Assembly: GCA_003104895.1 (NCBI GenBank)
Contig: PQAG01000116.1
Coordinates: 1-32,634, forward strand
DNA from: Nitrosomonadales bacterium
GTDB lineage: Bacteria > Pseudomonadota > Gammaproteobacteria > Burkholderiales > Sulfuricellaceae
Length of the DNA stretch: 32,634 nt
Direction of reading: 5' to 3'
Below are positions 23,212 through 31,052 of this stretch, in pieces. The notes below the pieces were generated by a model. It ran no database searches. It had not been told where the DNA came from and saw only the letters and a list, made by a program, of their open reading frames with translations. Position 1 is the first letter of the stretch. Each line of letters starts with the position of its first letter. Both the position numbers and the translations under genes were made by a program.

Positions 23212-23278
23212 ACCCGAAGCATGCCAAAGGCTGAGGCGCTATATGAATAGCCTCGATTTGCCGCTGGCAGCTTCGGGT
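23212..23278 (+). other. Long stem-loop between dsrP and dsrN
   Basis: ACCCGAAGC (23212-23220) pairs with GCTTCGGGT (23270-23278); after a one-base bulge, TGCCA (23222-23226) pairs with TGGCA (23265-23269). The interior contains a second weak hairpin (GAGG...CTA / TAG...CCTC, about 23233-23254). No T-run follows. At 115 bp this is one of the longest gaps within the cluster; the element could be an attenuator, processing site or 3' end for dsrMKLJOP. Confidence 0.6.
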
Positions 23279-23305
23279 TAATCTTTTCTGGACTCTGTTG
23301 CATCC

Positions 23306-24721
23306 ATGCCACGCTTGCTCATATCGGCGGCACACAAATCTTCCGGCAAAACCACGGTCAGTATCGGCCTGTGTTCCGCATTCACGCAGCGCGGCCTCAA
23401 AATCCAGCCTTTTAAAAAAGGGCCCGATTATATTGACCCGATGTGGTTAGGTGCGGCAACTGGCCGTCCATGCCGCAATCTTGATTTTTACCTTATGGGG
23501 CGCGACGAGATCGTGGCTTCGGTGAAACAGCACTCCGACGGCGCCGATCTGAGCCTGATCGAAGGCAACAAGGGGCTGTATGATGGGCTTGATCTCGATG
23601 GCAGCAACAGCAATGCTGCCCTGGCTGAATTGCTGCATGCTCCCGTGGTTCTGGTCATTGATGCGCGCGGGATGACACGGGGAATCGCTCCGCTGATACT
23701 TGGCTATCAGGCATTTGACCGGAATATCCGTATTGCCGGAGTGATTCTCAACAATCTCGGCGGGGCAAGGCACGAAGGCAAATTGAGGGCAGTGATTGAG
23801 CATTACACAGATGTGCCAGTGCTGGGCGCGGTTCACCATGATCCTCGTTTACAGATTACCGAACGCCATCTGGGATTGATGCCCAGTAACGAATCCACCG
23901 AAGCCCTGCAGCATATCCTTGAGATTGGCCAGGTGGTCGGCAGTCAGGTTGATCTGGATTCCCTGATCGGGATCGCGAATAGCGCCCCAGAACTGGAAGA
24001 AAGCAGGACCAAGCCTGACTTGATGCCAGGCTTGAATGCGTTCTCAGGGCCGAAGCTCCGGATAGGGGTGGCGAGGGACCAGGCTTTTGGTTTTTACTAT
24101 GCAGATGATCTGCAAGCCATGCGAGCGGCAGGTGCCGAAATCGTTAACATCGACACACTTCGTGATGAAAGATTGCCGGAACAGCTGGATGGTTTGTTCA
24201 TTGGCGGCGGTTTCCCCGAATTGTTCATGGACCAGATCGAGCAGAATTCCGGGCTGCGCCAGGATATCCATGATGCAATCGAATCCGGGTTGCCGGCTTA
24301 TGCTGAATGCGGAGGTTTGATGTATCTTGCGCGCAGTCTGTCGTGGGAGGGGAAAACCCGAAAAATGGCGGGCGTCATCCCGGGTGACGTGGTAATGCGC
24401 GGGAAGCCTGTGGGCCGCGGCTATGTTCGTGTGCGTTCAACCGGCCTGTGCCGGTGGCCGGGTGAAGAGGCAGGCAGGGAGTTGCTGGCGCATGAATTTC
24501 ACTATTCGAGCTTGGAAAATGTCCAGCCCGGCCTCAAATACGCATTTGAGGTCAAGCGTGGGTATGGCATTGATGGCAAACGGGACGGCATTGTTTACAA
24601 GAATCTGCTTGCCTGCTACACGCATTTTCGCTCACTCAGTGGCTACAATTGGGCGAAGCGCTTTGTTGACTTCGCCCAGGAAGTGAAAGCCCAGGGCAGG
24701 GTAAATTTGAGGAAAGATTAA
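23306..24721 (+). CDS. dsrN: DsrN, CbiA/CobB-like siroheme amidase
   Basis: This 471-aa protein has the cobyrinic acid a,c-diamide synthase architecture. The N-terminal ATPase domain has SAAHKSSGKTTVSIGL (7-22) and KKGPDYIDP. The C-terminal class-I glutamine amidotransferase domain has LFIGGGFPELF, then YAECGGLMYL with the nucleophile Cys, and a late His in HEFHYSS. In rDsr clusters DsrN is thought to amidate siroheme for DsrAB. No good ribosome site precedes the ATG, which is odd, but the P-loop so close to the N-terminus requires this start. A dedicated cobalamin-pathway role is less likely given the context. Confidence 0.92.
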   Translation: MPRLLISAAHKSSGKTTVSIGLCSAFTQRGLKIQPFKKGPDYIDPMWLGAATGRPCRNLDFYLMGRDEIVASVKQHSDGADLSLIEGNKGLYDGLDLDGSNSNAALAELLHAPVVLVIDARGMTRGIAPLILGYQAFDRNIRIAGVILNNLGGARHEGKLRAVIEHYTDVPVLGAVHHDPRLQITERHLGLMPSNESTEALQHILEIGQVVGSQVDLDSLIGIANSAPELEESRTKPDLMPGLNAFSGPKLRIGVARDQAFGFYYADDLQAMRAAGAEIVNIDTLRDERLPEQLDGLFIGGGFPELFMDQIEQNSGLRQDIHDAIESGLPAYAECGGLMYLARSLSWEGKTRKMAGVIPGDVVMRGKPVGRGYVRVRSTGLCRWPGEEAGRELLAHEFHYSSLENVQPGLKYAFEVKRGYGIDGKRDGIVYKNLLACYTHFRSLSGYNWAKRFVDFAQEVKAQGRVNLRKD

Positions 24722-24736
24722 TTCAAGGAGATGGAT

Positions 24737-25096
24737 ATGGTAAAGGTAACCGCTGAAGCAGTAGCACAAATCCAGAATGCCGCCGCTCAGGCTGGCGCTG
24801 AAGGGATGGCGCTGAGAATTGCCGCGAAGCGGGATTTTGATGGCTCCCTCCAGTATGGCATGGGTTTCGATGAGCAGGCCGAAGGTGACATGCTGATTGA
24901 AACCGAAGGTCTCAAGGTGCTTGTGGCTACACAGAGCCAGCCGCTTCTTAGCGGCGCCGTGCTTGATTTTGTGGAAATGAGCCCTGGAAACTTCCAGTTC
25001 ATTTTCATTAATCCGCATGATACTGGCGGCACATCCTGCGGCAGTTCCAGCGGTGGAGGCGGTGGTTGTGGCGGCTGCGGAGGTGGTTGCCACTAA
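24737..25096 (+). CDS. dsrR: DsrR, A-type carrier-like protein with Gly/Cys-rich tail
   Basis: This 119-aa IscA/HesB-fold protein contains VTAEAVAQIQNAAAQAGAEG, ALRIAAKRDFDGSLQYGMGFDE, LSGAVLDFVE and FQFIFINPHD. The first conserved Cys of A-type carriers is absent. The Allochromatium DsrR lacks the carrier cysteines entirely. This one ends in a Gly-rich tail with C101, C111, C114 and C118 before a final His. AAGGAG (24725-24730) abuts ATG 24731 and is six bases from ATG 24737, so the latter is the start. It is the last recognisable dsr gene, 15 bp after dsrN. Proposed family role: post-transcriptional support of dsr expression or cluster assembly. Confidence 0.9.
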   Translation: MVKVTAEAVAQIQNAAAQAGAEGMALRIAAKRDFDGSLQYGMGFDEQAEGDMLIETEGLKVLVATQSQPLLSGAVLDFVEMSPGNFQFIFINPHDTGGTSCGSSSGGGGGCGGCGGGCH

Positions 25097-25188
25097 AGCT
25101 GGCAAGTGATGGTGCCGCTTGAAACAGACATGGAGACGCGGTGCCGCCGGTTTATGCCGCCAGTCCGGGCGGGAGAGAAAAACGAGGC

Positions 25189-25389
25189 CTACTTTTCTGT
25201 GGAGCTCTGCTCCAGCGTCCGGGCATGTTCATCCAGCGTCTGCTCGACACCTTTAGCCTTGTCCAGGGCCTGACGCTCATTCTGGAACAGGGGGGCGGCG
25301 GGAGTTTGCGGCACAGGCGGCTGGTACGGCTTCTGTTCCTCGCCACAGGCGGCAAGGAACAGGCACAATAAAGGGGCGAAAGGTTTCAT
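25189..25389 (-). CDS. Small lipoprotein of unknown function
   Basis: This 66-aa protein starts MKPFAPLLCLFLAAC; LAAC is a lipobox, so Cys15 would be lipidated. The rest is a Pro/Gln-rich stretch (QKPYQPPVPQTPAAP) followed by a helical charged tail (NERQALDKAKGVEQTLDEHARTLEQ) that could form a coiled coil. The open frame reaches further upstream, but only this ATG gives the signal peptide. It faces dsrR convergently and diverges from the cyclic-nucleotide-domain gene. Similar short lipoproteins are common next to housekeeping genes in Betaproteobacteria; no role is known. Confidence 0.72.
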   Translation of the reverse strand: MKPFAPLLCLFLAACGEEQKPYQPPVPQTPAAPLFQNERQALDKAKGVEQTLDEHARTLEQSSTEK

Positions 25390-25463
25390 GGCAAATGTCT
25401 GCGTTGTTGTAGTGCCCCGATTCTCTCCTGTCATGGCCCTTGAATCAAGAGCGTGGAGCTGCA

Positions 25464-26012
25464 ATGCCGAGCAATGATAAAAAACCTGCGCATGCACGCC
25501 AGGCAGGTATGCAAAGCAAGGGGAAAAAGAAAAAACGACACCTGGATCTGGCCCAGTTCATGGGCCATCAATACCTGTGCCAGTCCCTTAAGGTATCTGA
25601 AATCAAGACGCTGCTTAAATATCTGACGTTGCGCCAGTTCAATGAGGGCGACATCCTGGCGGATATTGGCGAAGTCGGGGAGGCGCTGTACCTGGTTGTG
25701 CAGGGCGAGATCGCGCTGGTGGTGGATGAAAAGAATAAGGAATATGAGATCGTGCGCGAGGGACCGGGCGAAATGCTGGGCATCATGTCATTCTTTGATC
25801 GCAAGCCGCGCTCTGTGAGACTGGTTGCGCGAGCCCCCGATACCCAAGTGTTGCGCCTTTCGCGCGCCATGTACAGGCGCATGAAAGTGGAACACCCCTT
25901 CATCGCCATCAACCTCGTGGAGCATGCCCTGATCAATCTTGACTGCCTGTTCCGCAAAGTGAGCAATGATTTTGCCCAGTTCGCCCATCATTTGTATGGG
26001 ACGGGGAAGTAA
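25464..26012 (+). CDS. Cyclic-nucleotide-binding-domain protein without DNA-binding domain
   Basis: The protein has 182 aa. After a basic N-terminus (SKGKKKKRH, ~18-26) a Crp-like beta-barrel spans ~40-140: FNEGDILADIGEVGEALYLVVQGEIALV, then GPGEMLGIMSFFDRKPRSVRLVA. The phosphate-binding cassette keeps Arg but the usual Gly-Glu pair is not clear, so ligand binding is doubtful. Two helices close the protein and no helix-turn-helix is present. ATG 25464 with TGGAG at six bases is preferred over an earlier TTG. It lies on the dsr strand, one lipoprotein gene after dsrR; a link to sulfur metabolism is unproven. Confidence 0.82.
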   Translation: MPSNDKKPAHARQAGMQSKGKKKKRHLDLAQFMGHQYLCQSLKVSEIKTLLKYLTLRQFNEGDILADIGEVGEALYLVVQGEIALVVDEKNKEYEIVREGPGEMLGIMSFFDRKPRSVRLVARAPDTQVLRLSRAMYRRMKVEHPFIAINLVEHALINLDCLFRKVSNDFAQFAHHLYGTGK

Positions 26013-26042
26013 GGGCCGGTTAATCATTAACGAGCCCAAAGC

Positions 26043-26684
26043 TCAGGCCAGCAGTCCCTGCTGTGCCAGAAAGCTGTGCAGGATCTCGATTCTGACCTTG
26101 CTGTCATTCATTTCCAGCATGTTTTGCCGCACTGAAAGTTTGAGCGGGAGCAATTCCGCCAGGCGGTAGCTTACCCATACCGCATCGTCATAGTTCAGCG
26201 GCGGCATGAAGCGCTCAACCCCCAGATGCTCGATCAGGCGCCGCAACAGGGTGGCACAGGCTTTGTGGCCTGCGGGCAGAGGCTGCGGCGGTTCGGATGC
26301 GATATGCGCGGCTCTGGCCACGATCAGCCCGTTCGGCTCGATGCGCACATCTTCGATGTGAAAGCGCTGAAGCCCGAGCGCCTGGATGTTCAGAACGCCC
26401 TGCTGCATACCCCAATCGGTTATTTCTGCTGCACAACCCGTGTCTGCATGCGGCGCCGGCTTGCCTGTTTCTTCCCCATCTCGGATCAGGCACACGCCAA
26501 AGGGCTTTTTGTCCCTGAGGCAAGCGCTCACCATTTCCATATAGCGCGGTTCGAAGATCTTGAGGGAAAGCTTCCCCCCCGGGAAAAGCACGGTTTTGAG
26601 CGGAAACAATGGGATTTCGAAGGACTCATGGCATCTTGCCTGATGCAGAAAATCAGACACGCGCTGTTTGATGTCGAGCGGCAT
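26043..26684 (-). CDS. Lon-protease N-terminal (substrate-binding) domain protein
   Basis: This 213-aa protein contains the LON-N domain alone: IPLFPLKTVLFPGGKLSLKIFEPRYMEMV (about 24-52), FGVCLI, GCAAEITDW and LNIQALGLQRFHI. A helical tail (YRLAELLPLKLSVRQNMLEM) is typical. It has no AAA+ ATPase or peptidase domain. The frame is open into ubiX, but ATG 26684 just after the ubiX stop gives a family-like start. The ribosome site is weak, so it is probably expressed by coupling to ubiX. Single-domain LON proteins are widespread in Betaproteobacteria; biochemical role unknown. Confidence 0.88.
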   Translation of the reverse strand: MPLDIKQRVSDFLHQARCHESFEIPLFPLKTVLFPGGKLSLKIFEPRYMEMVSACLRDKKPFGVCLIRDGEETGKPAPHADTGCAAEITDWGMQQGVLNIQALGLQRFHIEDVRIEPNGLIVARAAHIASEPPQPLPAGHKACATLLRRLIEHLGVERFMPPLNYDDAVWVSYRLAELLPLKLSVRQNMLEMNDSKVRIEILHSFLAQQGLLA

Positions 26685-26694
26685 GCTGCGCCGT

Positions 26695-27312
26695 TCAGCC
26701 GCCGCTTTTTCCCCATCGGGCCATAAGCTGATGGGGTACGTTGAGATGGTCGAGGATGCGTGCCGCCACGAAATCCACAAGATCCTGCACGCTGGCCGGG
26801 TGGTGGTAAAAGCCGGGGTTGGCCGGCAGGATGACGGCGCCGAGGCGTGCCAGCTTGAGCATGTTCTCGAGATGAATGGCGGAAAATGGGGTCTCGCGCG
26901 GCACCAGAATCAGCCTGCGCTGTTCCTTCAGGGTGACGTCAGCGGCGCGTTCGATCAGACTGTCGCTCATGCCTGCGGCAATGGCAGCCAGCGTCCCCAT
27001 GGAGCAGGGACATACCACCATGGCGTCGGCCACGCTGGTGCCGGATGCAATGGGTGCAAACCACTCCTCGCGCCCGAAAACCTGAAGTTGTCCGGGCAAA
27101 TGGCGATACTGCTCGCGCAGCTGTCGTTGAACCTCCTGGATGCTGGAGGGGAGGGTCAGCCCCATTTCCTGCCGGGCCACGATTTGTGCTGCCTGCGAAT
27201 AGAGCAGATAGACACTCTTGTCCGCCGCCAGCAGGGATTCCAGCAGGCGCATGGCATAGGGCATGCCTGATGCGCCGGTGAGTGCAAGAGTGATGGTCTG
27301 GGCAGGGTTCAT
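26695..27312 (-). CDS. ubiX: Flavin prenyltransferase UbiX
   Basis: This 205-aa flavoprotein attaches a dimethylallyl group to FMN to make the cofactor of UbiD-type decarboxylases in ubiquinone synthesis. Motifs: LALTGASGMPYAMRLLE (9-25), SVADAMVVCPCSMGTLAAIAAG (93-114), LVPRETPFSAIHLENMLKL (about 136-154) and ILPANPGFYHHP. Length is usual. It precedes the Lon-domain gene by ten bases, which suggests co-transcription. Confidence 0.95.
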   Translation of the reverse strand: MNPAQTITLALTGASGMPYAMRLLESLLAADKSVYLLYSQAAQIVARQEMGLTLPSSIQEVQRQLREQYRHLPGQLQVFGREEWFAPIASGTSVADAMVVCPCSMGTLAAIAAGMSDSLIERAADVTLKEQRRLILVPRETPFSAIHLENMLKLARLGAVILPANPGFYHHPASVQDLVDFVAARILDHLNVPHQLMARWGKSGG

Positions 27313-27338
27313 TACTTGCGATTAGACCACGAGAATGC

Positions 27339-27899
27339 CTAATTCACCACCGGAGGCGTCATGGGGGCGATCTGTTCCTCGCCCTGGGCAGGCTTTTCAA
27401 CTGGCTTGGGCTTGATGTCAGGGGCTTCAATAACTGGAGCGGGGGTTCCTTTTTCGCTTTGGGAATTCCTGGCTTCTTCCCCTGCTGTTTTCTGCCGTGC
27501 GAGCGCTTGCTTCTGGCGCACCAGGTCGCATACGGTTTTTTCGAAAACATCTCCCACCGTATCGGGGATGATGGGGGCTGCCTCCCCCTCGTGGCCGGCG
27601 ATATATTCAATAGTGCTGCCATCGGCAGCATAAAGCAGATAGCTGATCAGCTTCAGAGTGTGTTCGGCGCAATGAATGCGTTCACGATAAAGGCCGCTTG
27701 CGGCCGCCTGGCCTTTGACCATTGCGGGCGTTTTGAAGGCCACCTTCTTCCAGTAGGTGATTTCGTCGCCGTTGATGTAAAGCTTGGAACGGTCATAGAA
27801 ATACTGGTCGCTTTCGGCCAGCGGACGGACTCTGATCCACTCCGCTGCGGTGGCGGGCAGGCTCAGCAGGAGAAGGATAATCAGGCCAAGCGGCTTCAT
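27339..27899 (-). CDS. Secreted surface-adhesin-E-like protein
   Basis: This 186-aa protein has a signal peptide MKPLGLIILLLLSLPATAAEW, probably cleaved after TAA. The central domain (EWIRVRPLAESDQYFYDRSKLYINGDEITYWKKVAF, then IHCAEHTLKLISYLLYAADGSTIEY, about 19-105) is of the protein-E/CNP1-like type seen in many betaproteobacterial periplasmic proteins. A charged Pro/Lys/Glu-rich tail (about 135-186) looks disordered. It overlaps the Gx-transporter stop by four bases. Adhesin function is only a family label. Confidence 0.78.
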   Translation of the reverse strand: MKPLGLIILLLLSLPATAAEWIRVRPLAESDQYFYDRSKLYINGDEITYWKKVAFKTPAMVKGQAAASGLYRERIHCAEHTLKLISYLLYAADGSTIEYIAGHEGEAAPIIPDTVGDVFEKTVCDLVRQKQALARQKTAGEEARNSQSEKGTPAPVIEAPDIKPKPVEKPAQGEEQIAPMTPPVVN

Positions 27900-28435
27900 G
27901 TCTGTTGCGGCTGTGGAACGCGATTTGGCTCATCTAGGAGGCGGGCCGCAACCAGCCCGTTGACGATGCCGAACAGCAGCGCAGCCGCAGCAAAAACCGG
28001 TGCGAGATAAAGCACGCCGGCATGCGGGATGAGCCAGAAGTACACTACGCCGAGTTGCGCGGCAATATGGGCAAAGGCGGCCAGGATGCTATGGCTGACC
28101 GGGCCGAAGGTGCCGGATGGGAGCTTGCGCGCCACGCCCAGCACGATCAGGCTGAACAGCGCTCCACTGAAACCCAGGACAAAACCGGGGGTGAGGAAAG
28201 TGCCGAGCAGCAGGCTTCCGGCCACGACGCGCAGCAGGGAAACCCAGACTGCAGTGCGCCAGCCAAAACGCTGCAGCACCAGCAAGGTGATGATGTTGGC
28301 CAGGCCGGGCTTGACGCCGGGCAACGGCGAGGGCAAGGCGGCCTCTGCCAGCGACAGCCCGATGGCGAATGCGGCCAGCCGCGCAATGCGGTGGTCCTCC
28401 GGGCAGGCGGGGAGCTTAATAACTGAGCGAGTCAT
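27896..28435 (-). CDS. Gx transporter family membrane protein (HepS/PF07456-like)
   Basis: This 179-aa membrane protein, with about five helices, starts after a short cytoplasmic N-terminus. It has LAEAALPSPLPGVKPGLANIITLLVLQRFGW (about 30-60), the family signature with the G-x-KPGLAN motif. It is annotated in databases as a heptaprenyl diphosphate synthase component or Gx transporter; the substrate is unknown. It follows a NusG-domain-II gene with a 20-base overlap, a pairing common in bacteria, often near flavin or Rnf-type genes. Confidence 0.83.
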   Translation of the reverse strand: MTRSVIKLPACPEDHRIARLAAFAIGLSLAEAALPSPLPGVKPGLANIITLLVLQRFGWRTAVWVSLLRVVAGSLLLGTFLTPGFVLGFSGALFSLIVLGVARKLPSGTFGPVSHSILAAFAHIAAQLGVVYFWLIPHAGVLYLAPVFAAAALLFGIVNGLVAARLLDEPNRVPQPQQT

Positions 28436-28784
28436 AGGCTCTGGCCACGCCGGTCAGTTCCACGCTGACCTGGTTGGGGAGGCACAGCGCGGCCTCTCCG
28501 GCGCGCGAAAGCCAGCCCTGCTTGACGCAGTGCTGGCGCGGACTGGGATCGCGGGCGACGCGGACACGATGATTTTCAACCGTGACCAGGGTGGTGCCGA
28601 GTGGCCCGCTGATTTCGAAATTGCGGTTGCGTGTCAAATCCGCCTCGGCCACGATCTTGCCACCGCTGCGGATGATCAGGCTGGCACCCTTGCTCCCTCC
28701 CCACAATGTCATGAACAGATAACCGGCCAGCAGCATGCCGGCGAGCACGGTCAGCCAGTCTCCGGCCTTGAAGCCCAGGTTCAT
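28416..28784 (-). CDS. NusG domain II-containing protein
   Basis: The protein has 122 aa. An N-terminal membrane anchor (WLTVLAGMLLAGYLFMTLWG, about 10-29) is followed by a small beta domain with SLIIRSGGKIVAEADL, NFEISGPLGTTLVTVENHRVRVARD and RQHCVKQGWLSRAGEAALCLPNQV, the NusG domain-II pattern with a Cys pair. ATG 28784 overlaps the rapZ stop by four bases. It is the usual companion of Gx-transporter genes; no activity is known. Confidence 0.83.
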   Translation of the reverse strand: MNLGFKAGDWLTVLAGMLLAGYLFMTLWGGSKGASLIIRSGGKIVAEADLTRNRNFEISGPLGTTLVTVENHRVRVARDPSPRQHCVKQGWLSRAGEAALCLPNQVSVELTGVARAYDSLSY

Positions 28785-29623
28785 GAGAGTTCGCGATGCC
28801 TGATCAGCACCTGGTATTCGCGGCTGAACTGGGGCGCCAGGGTTTCTGCGAAAAATACGGAACGATGCTGTCCGCCGGTGCATCCCAGGGCGATGGTCAA
28901 GTAATTGCGGTTATCTCGAATGAAACAGGGCAGCCAGTCGGCCACGAAGCGGCTGATGTCTTCCAGCATTTTCTGCACCATGGGGTCTTTCTGCAAAAAG
29001 GCGCAGACTTCCGGGTCCATGCCGGTCAGCGGGCGCAAGGCCGGATCGTAGTGTGGATTGGGCAGGCAGCGGACATCGAAGACATAATCTGCGTCCAGGG
29101 GAATGCCGTGCTTGAAGCCGAAAGACTGGAACAGCAGGGTCAGCCGGGAGCGGTCGAGTTCGATGAAATCCTTGATCCAGGCGCGCAGGGTGTTGGGGGA
29201 TATCTCGCTGGTATCCATGCGGTGGCCGAGATCGCTGACCGCTTCAAGCTGCTCCTGTTCGTGTTCGATGCATTCCGTCAGCGTGTGCTCCGGATCACTC
29301 AGGGGATGGCGGCGCCGGGTCTCGCTGAAGCGCTTGACCAGCGTTTCAGTCTTGGCTTCGAGGAACAGTATGCGCACGTCCAGGCCTTCCTGGCGCAAGG
29401 TGGCGATGATCTGCGGCAGCTGGTTCAGATCGCTGTTGCTGCGCGCATCAATGCTGATTGCAGCCTGTGTGACGCCGCTGCCGAGGAGGTAGCGGGCGGT
29501 CTCGGTGAGCAGTGGCAGAGGGAGATTGTCGATGCAAAAATAGCTGCTGTCCTCGAGAACATTGAGGGCGATGCTTTTACCAGAGCCGGACAAGCCGCTG
29601 ACCAGGATGAGCTGCATGGTCAT
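28781..29623 (-). CDS. rapZ: RNase adapter protein RapZ
   Basis: The protein has 280 aa. It has an N-terminal P-loop GLSGSGKS (10-17), CIDNLP and a C-terminal domain with ALGCTGGQHRSVFFAE. In enterics RapZ binds small RNAs and guides RNase E; in other bacteria the YvcJ family binds nucleotides or cell-wall precursors. The start at 29623 overlaps the hprK stop by four bases. Place after ptsN-hprK is typical for Betaproteobacteria. Confidence 0.94.
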   Translation of the reverse strand: MTMQLILVSGLSGSGKSIALNVLEDSSYFCIDNLPLPLLTETARYLLGSGVTQAAISIDARSNSDLNQLPQIIATLRQEGLDVRILFLEAKTETLVKRFSETRRRHPLSDPEHTLTECIEHEQEQLEAVSDLGHRMDTSEISPNTLRAWIKDFIELDRSRLTLLFQSFGFKHGIPLDADYVFDVRCLPNPHYDPALRPLTGMDPEVCAFLQKDPMVQKMLEDISRFVADWLPCFIRDNRNYLTIALGCTGGQHRSVFFAETLAPQFSREYQVLIRHRELS

Positions 29624-30570
29624 GAGATGAACTTGTTGTCTTCGGCCATCATGCGGTCATGGCGCTCGATAAACTGCTGCGTGCTGTTGATTCCACGCAG
29701 TTGCAGAATGTGATTGCGCACCGCAACCTCGACCAGCACCGCGATGTTGCGGCCAGCCGCAACCGGGATACGCACTTCGGGGATGGTTGCATCGAGAATC
29801 TGCTGCGAGTAGGCATTGATATTCAGCCGGTCCTGGGACATGGTTTTTTCAGTCAATTTTTCCAGCTGCACGATCAGCTTGAGATTCTTTTTCTGCTTGA
29901 CCGCGGTTTCCCCGAACAGGGCGCGGATATTCAGCACGCCAAGGCCGCGCACTTCGAGGAAGTCCTGCAGCATGGCCGGGCAGCGCCCTTCCAGCGTGTC
30001 GGGGGAAACCTGGTAGAACTCCACCACGTCGTCCGCCACCAGGCGGTGGCCGCGCGTGATCAGCTCCAGCGCAAGTTCGCTTTTGCCGACGGCGCTGTCT
30101 CCGGTAATCAGCACGCCCATGCCCTGCACTTCCATGAAAACGCCATGCCGCACCGTGGATTCTGCCAGTACCTGCGCCAGGTAATGGCGCAGTACGTTCA
30201 TCATGTCGGGGCTTTGTTCCTGGGAGGTGAACAGCGGCGTCAGGGTGCGGTCAGCAGCTTCCTTGAGCACCGGCGGGACGGATTCCCCGTTGGCGACGAT
30301 GATCGCCGCCAGTTCGGTGCTGAACAGATTATTGACAGACTGCGCCAGCGCTTCTGGCGTCAGGCTGCGCAGATAATCCATTTCCGCGCATCCCAGTACT
30401 TGTACGCGGTTGGGATGCACGAAATTGAGGTAGCCGATCAGCGCCAGCGATAGTTTCTGCACTGTATCGCTGGTCAGCAGCTTGGTTCCGCCTCCCTTGC
30501 CTGCAACCCATGTCAGGCCAAGCTTTTCCCCTTTGTCCGCAAAAAGCTGATTAACGCTGATTTGTGGCAT
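29620..30570 (-). CDS. hprK: HPr kinase/phosphorylase
   Basis: This 316-aa protein phosphorylates or dephosphorylates HPr on serine. The P-loop GDSAVGKS lies at 157-164; the N-terminal domain has VQVLGCAEMDYL, and the C-terminal part has EVRGLGVLNIRALFG and VPVAAGRNIAVLVEVAVRNH. ATG 30570 gives the family-like start MPQISVNQLF and overlaps ptsN by 20 bases. In Betaproteobacteria it acts within an incomplete PTS used for regulation rather than sugar import. Confidence 0.94.
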   Translation of the reverse strand: MPQISVNQLFADKGEKLGLTWVAGKGGGTKLLTSDTVQKLSLALIGYLNFVHPNRVQVLGCAEMDYLRSLTPEALAQSVNNLFSTELAAIIVANGESVPPVLKEAADRTLTPLFTSQEQSPDMMNVLRHYLAQVLAESTVRHGVFMEVQGMGVLITGDSAVGKSELALELITRGHRLVADDVVEFYQVSPDTLEGRCPAMLQDFLEVRGLGVLNIRALFGETAVKQKKNLKLIVQLEKLTEKTMSQDRLNINAYSQQILDATIPEVRIPVAAGRNIAVLVEVAVRNHILQLRGINSTQQFIERHDRMMAEDNKFIS

Positions 30571-31024
30571 GGGGCATCCAGGTGGTGAGGAGGCGGTGCA
30601 GCGATTCGCGGTCGCGGCTGGCATTCAGTTGCTCACGCAAATGGTGGTCGCTGAACATGTGCGCCAGTTCGCCCAGAATCTGCAGGTGCAGATCGGTTGC
30701 CTGTTCCGGCACCAGCAGCACGAATAGCAGCGATACCGGCGCGCCGTCCGGCGCATCGAAGGGAATCGGCTCTTTCAGATGTACAAATACGCCCAGGGTG
30801 TCCTGCAAGCCCTTGATCCGCCCATGCGGAATGGCGATGCCGTGTCCTAGCCCGGTAGAGCCCAGCTTCTCGCGCGCGAACAGACTGTCGAATATCTTGC
30901 TTCGTCCGAGATGCAGACGTTGTTCCAGCATTTCACCGACATGTTCGAAAGCCCTTTTTTTGCTCCCGACATCGAGTTCGGCGATGACGTTCTCAAGCGG
31001 GAGTATTTTTGCGATGAGCTCCAT
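30551..31024 (-). CDS. ptsN: Nitrogen-PTS enzyme IIA
   Basis: This 157-aa EIIA-Ntr protein has the active-site His H67 in GLGHGIAIPHGRI, after LGSTGLG. The surrounding sequence (HLKEPIPFDAPDGAPVSLLFVLLVPEQ) is typical. It takes phosphate from NPr and links nitrogen and carbon state to potassium and other targets. It lies 28 bp after hpf, in the rpoN-hpf-ptsN order common to Proteobacteria. Confidence 0.94.
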   Translation of the reverse strand: MELIAKILPLENVIAELDVGSKKRAFEHVGEMLEQRLHLGRSKIFDSLFAREKLGSTGLGHGIAIPHGRIKGLQDTLGVFVHLKEPIPFDAPDGAPVSLLFVLLVPEQATDLHLQILGELAHMFSDHHLREQLNASRDRESLHRLLTTWMPHATNQR

Positions 31025-31052
31025 GCTTAATCTCGGGCATCCAGTGGCGGTT

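Noticed and set aside
23191..23305. Cobalamin riboswitch before dsrN, suggested by its CbiA-like product
   Set aside because: The gap is only 115 bases, too short for the usual riboswitch, and no B12-box-like sequence was seen; the simple inverted repeat explains the structure.
26013..26037. Bidirectional terminator between the cyclic-nucleotide-domain gene and the Lon-domain gene
   Set aside because: GGGC...GCCC with GTTAAT/ATTAAC is symmetrical, but the stem is short, interrupted and AT-rich with no T-tract, so support is too weak.
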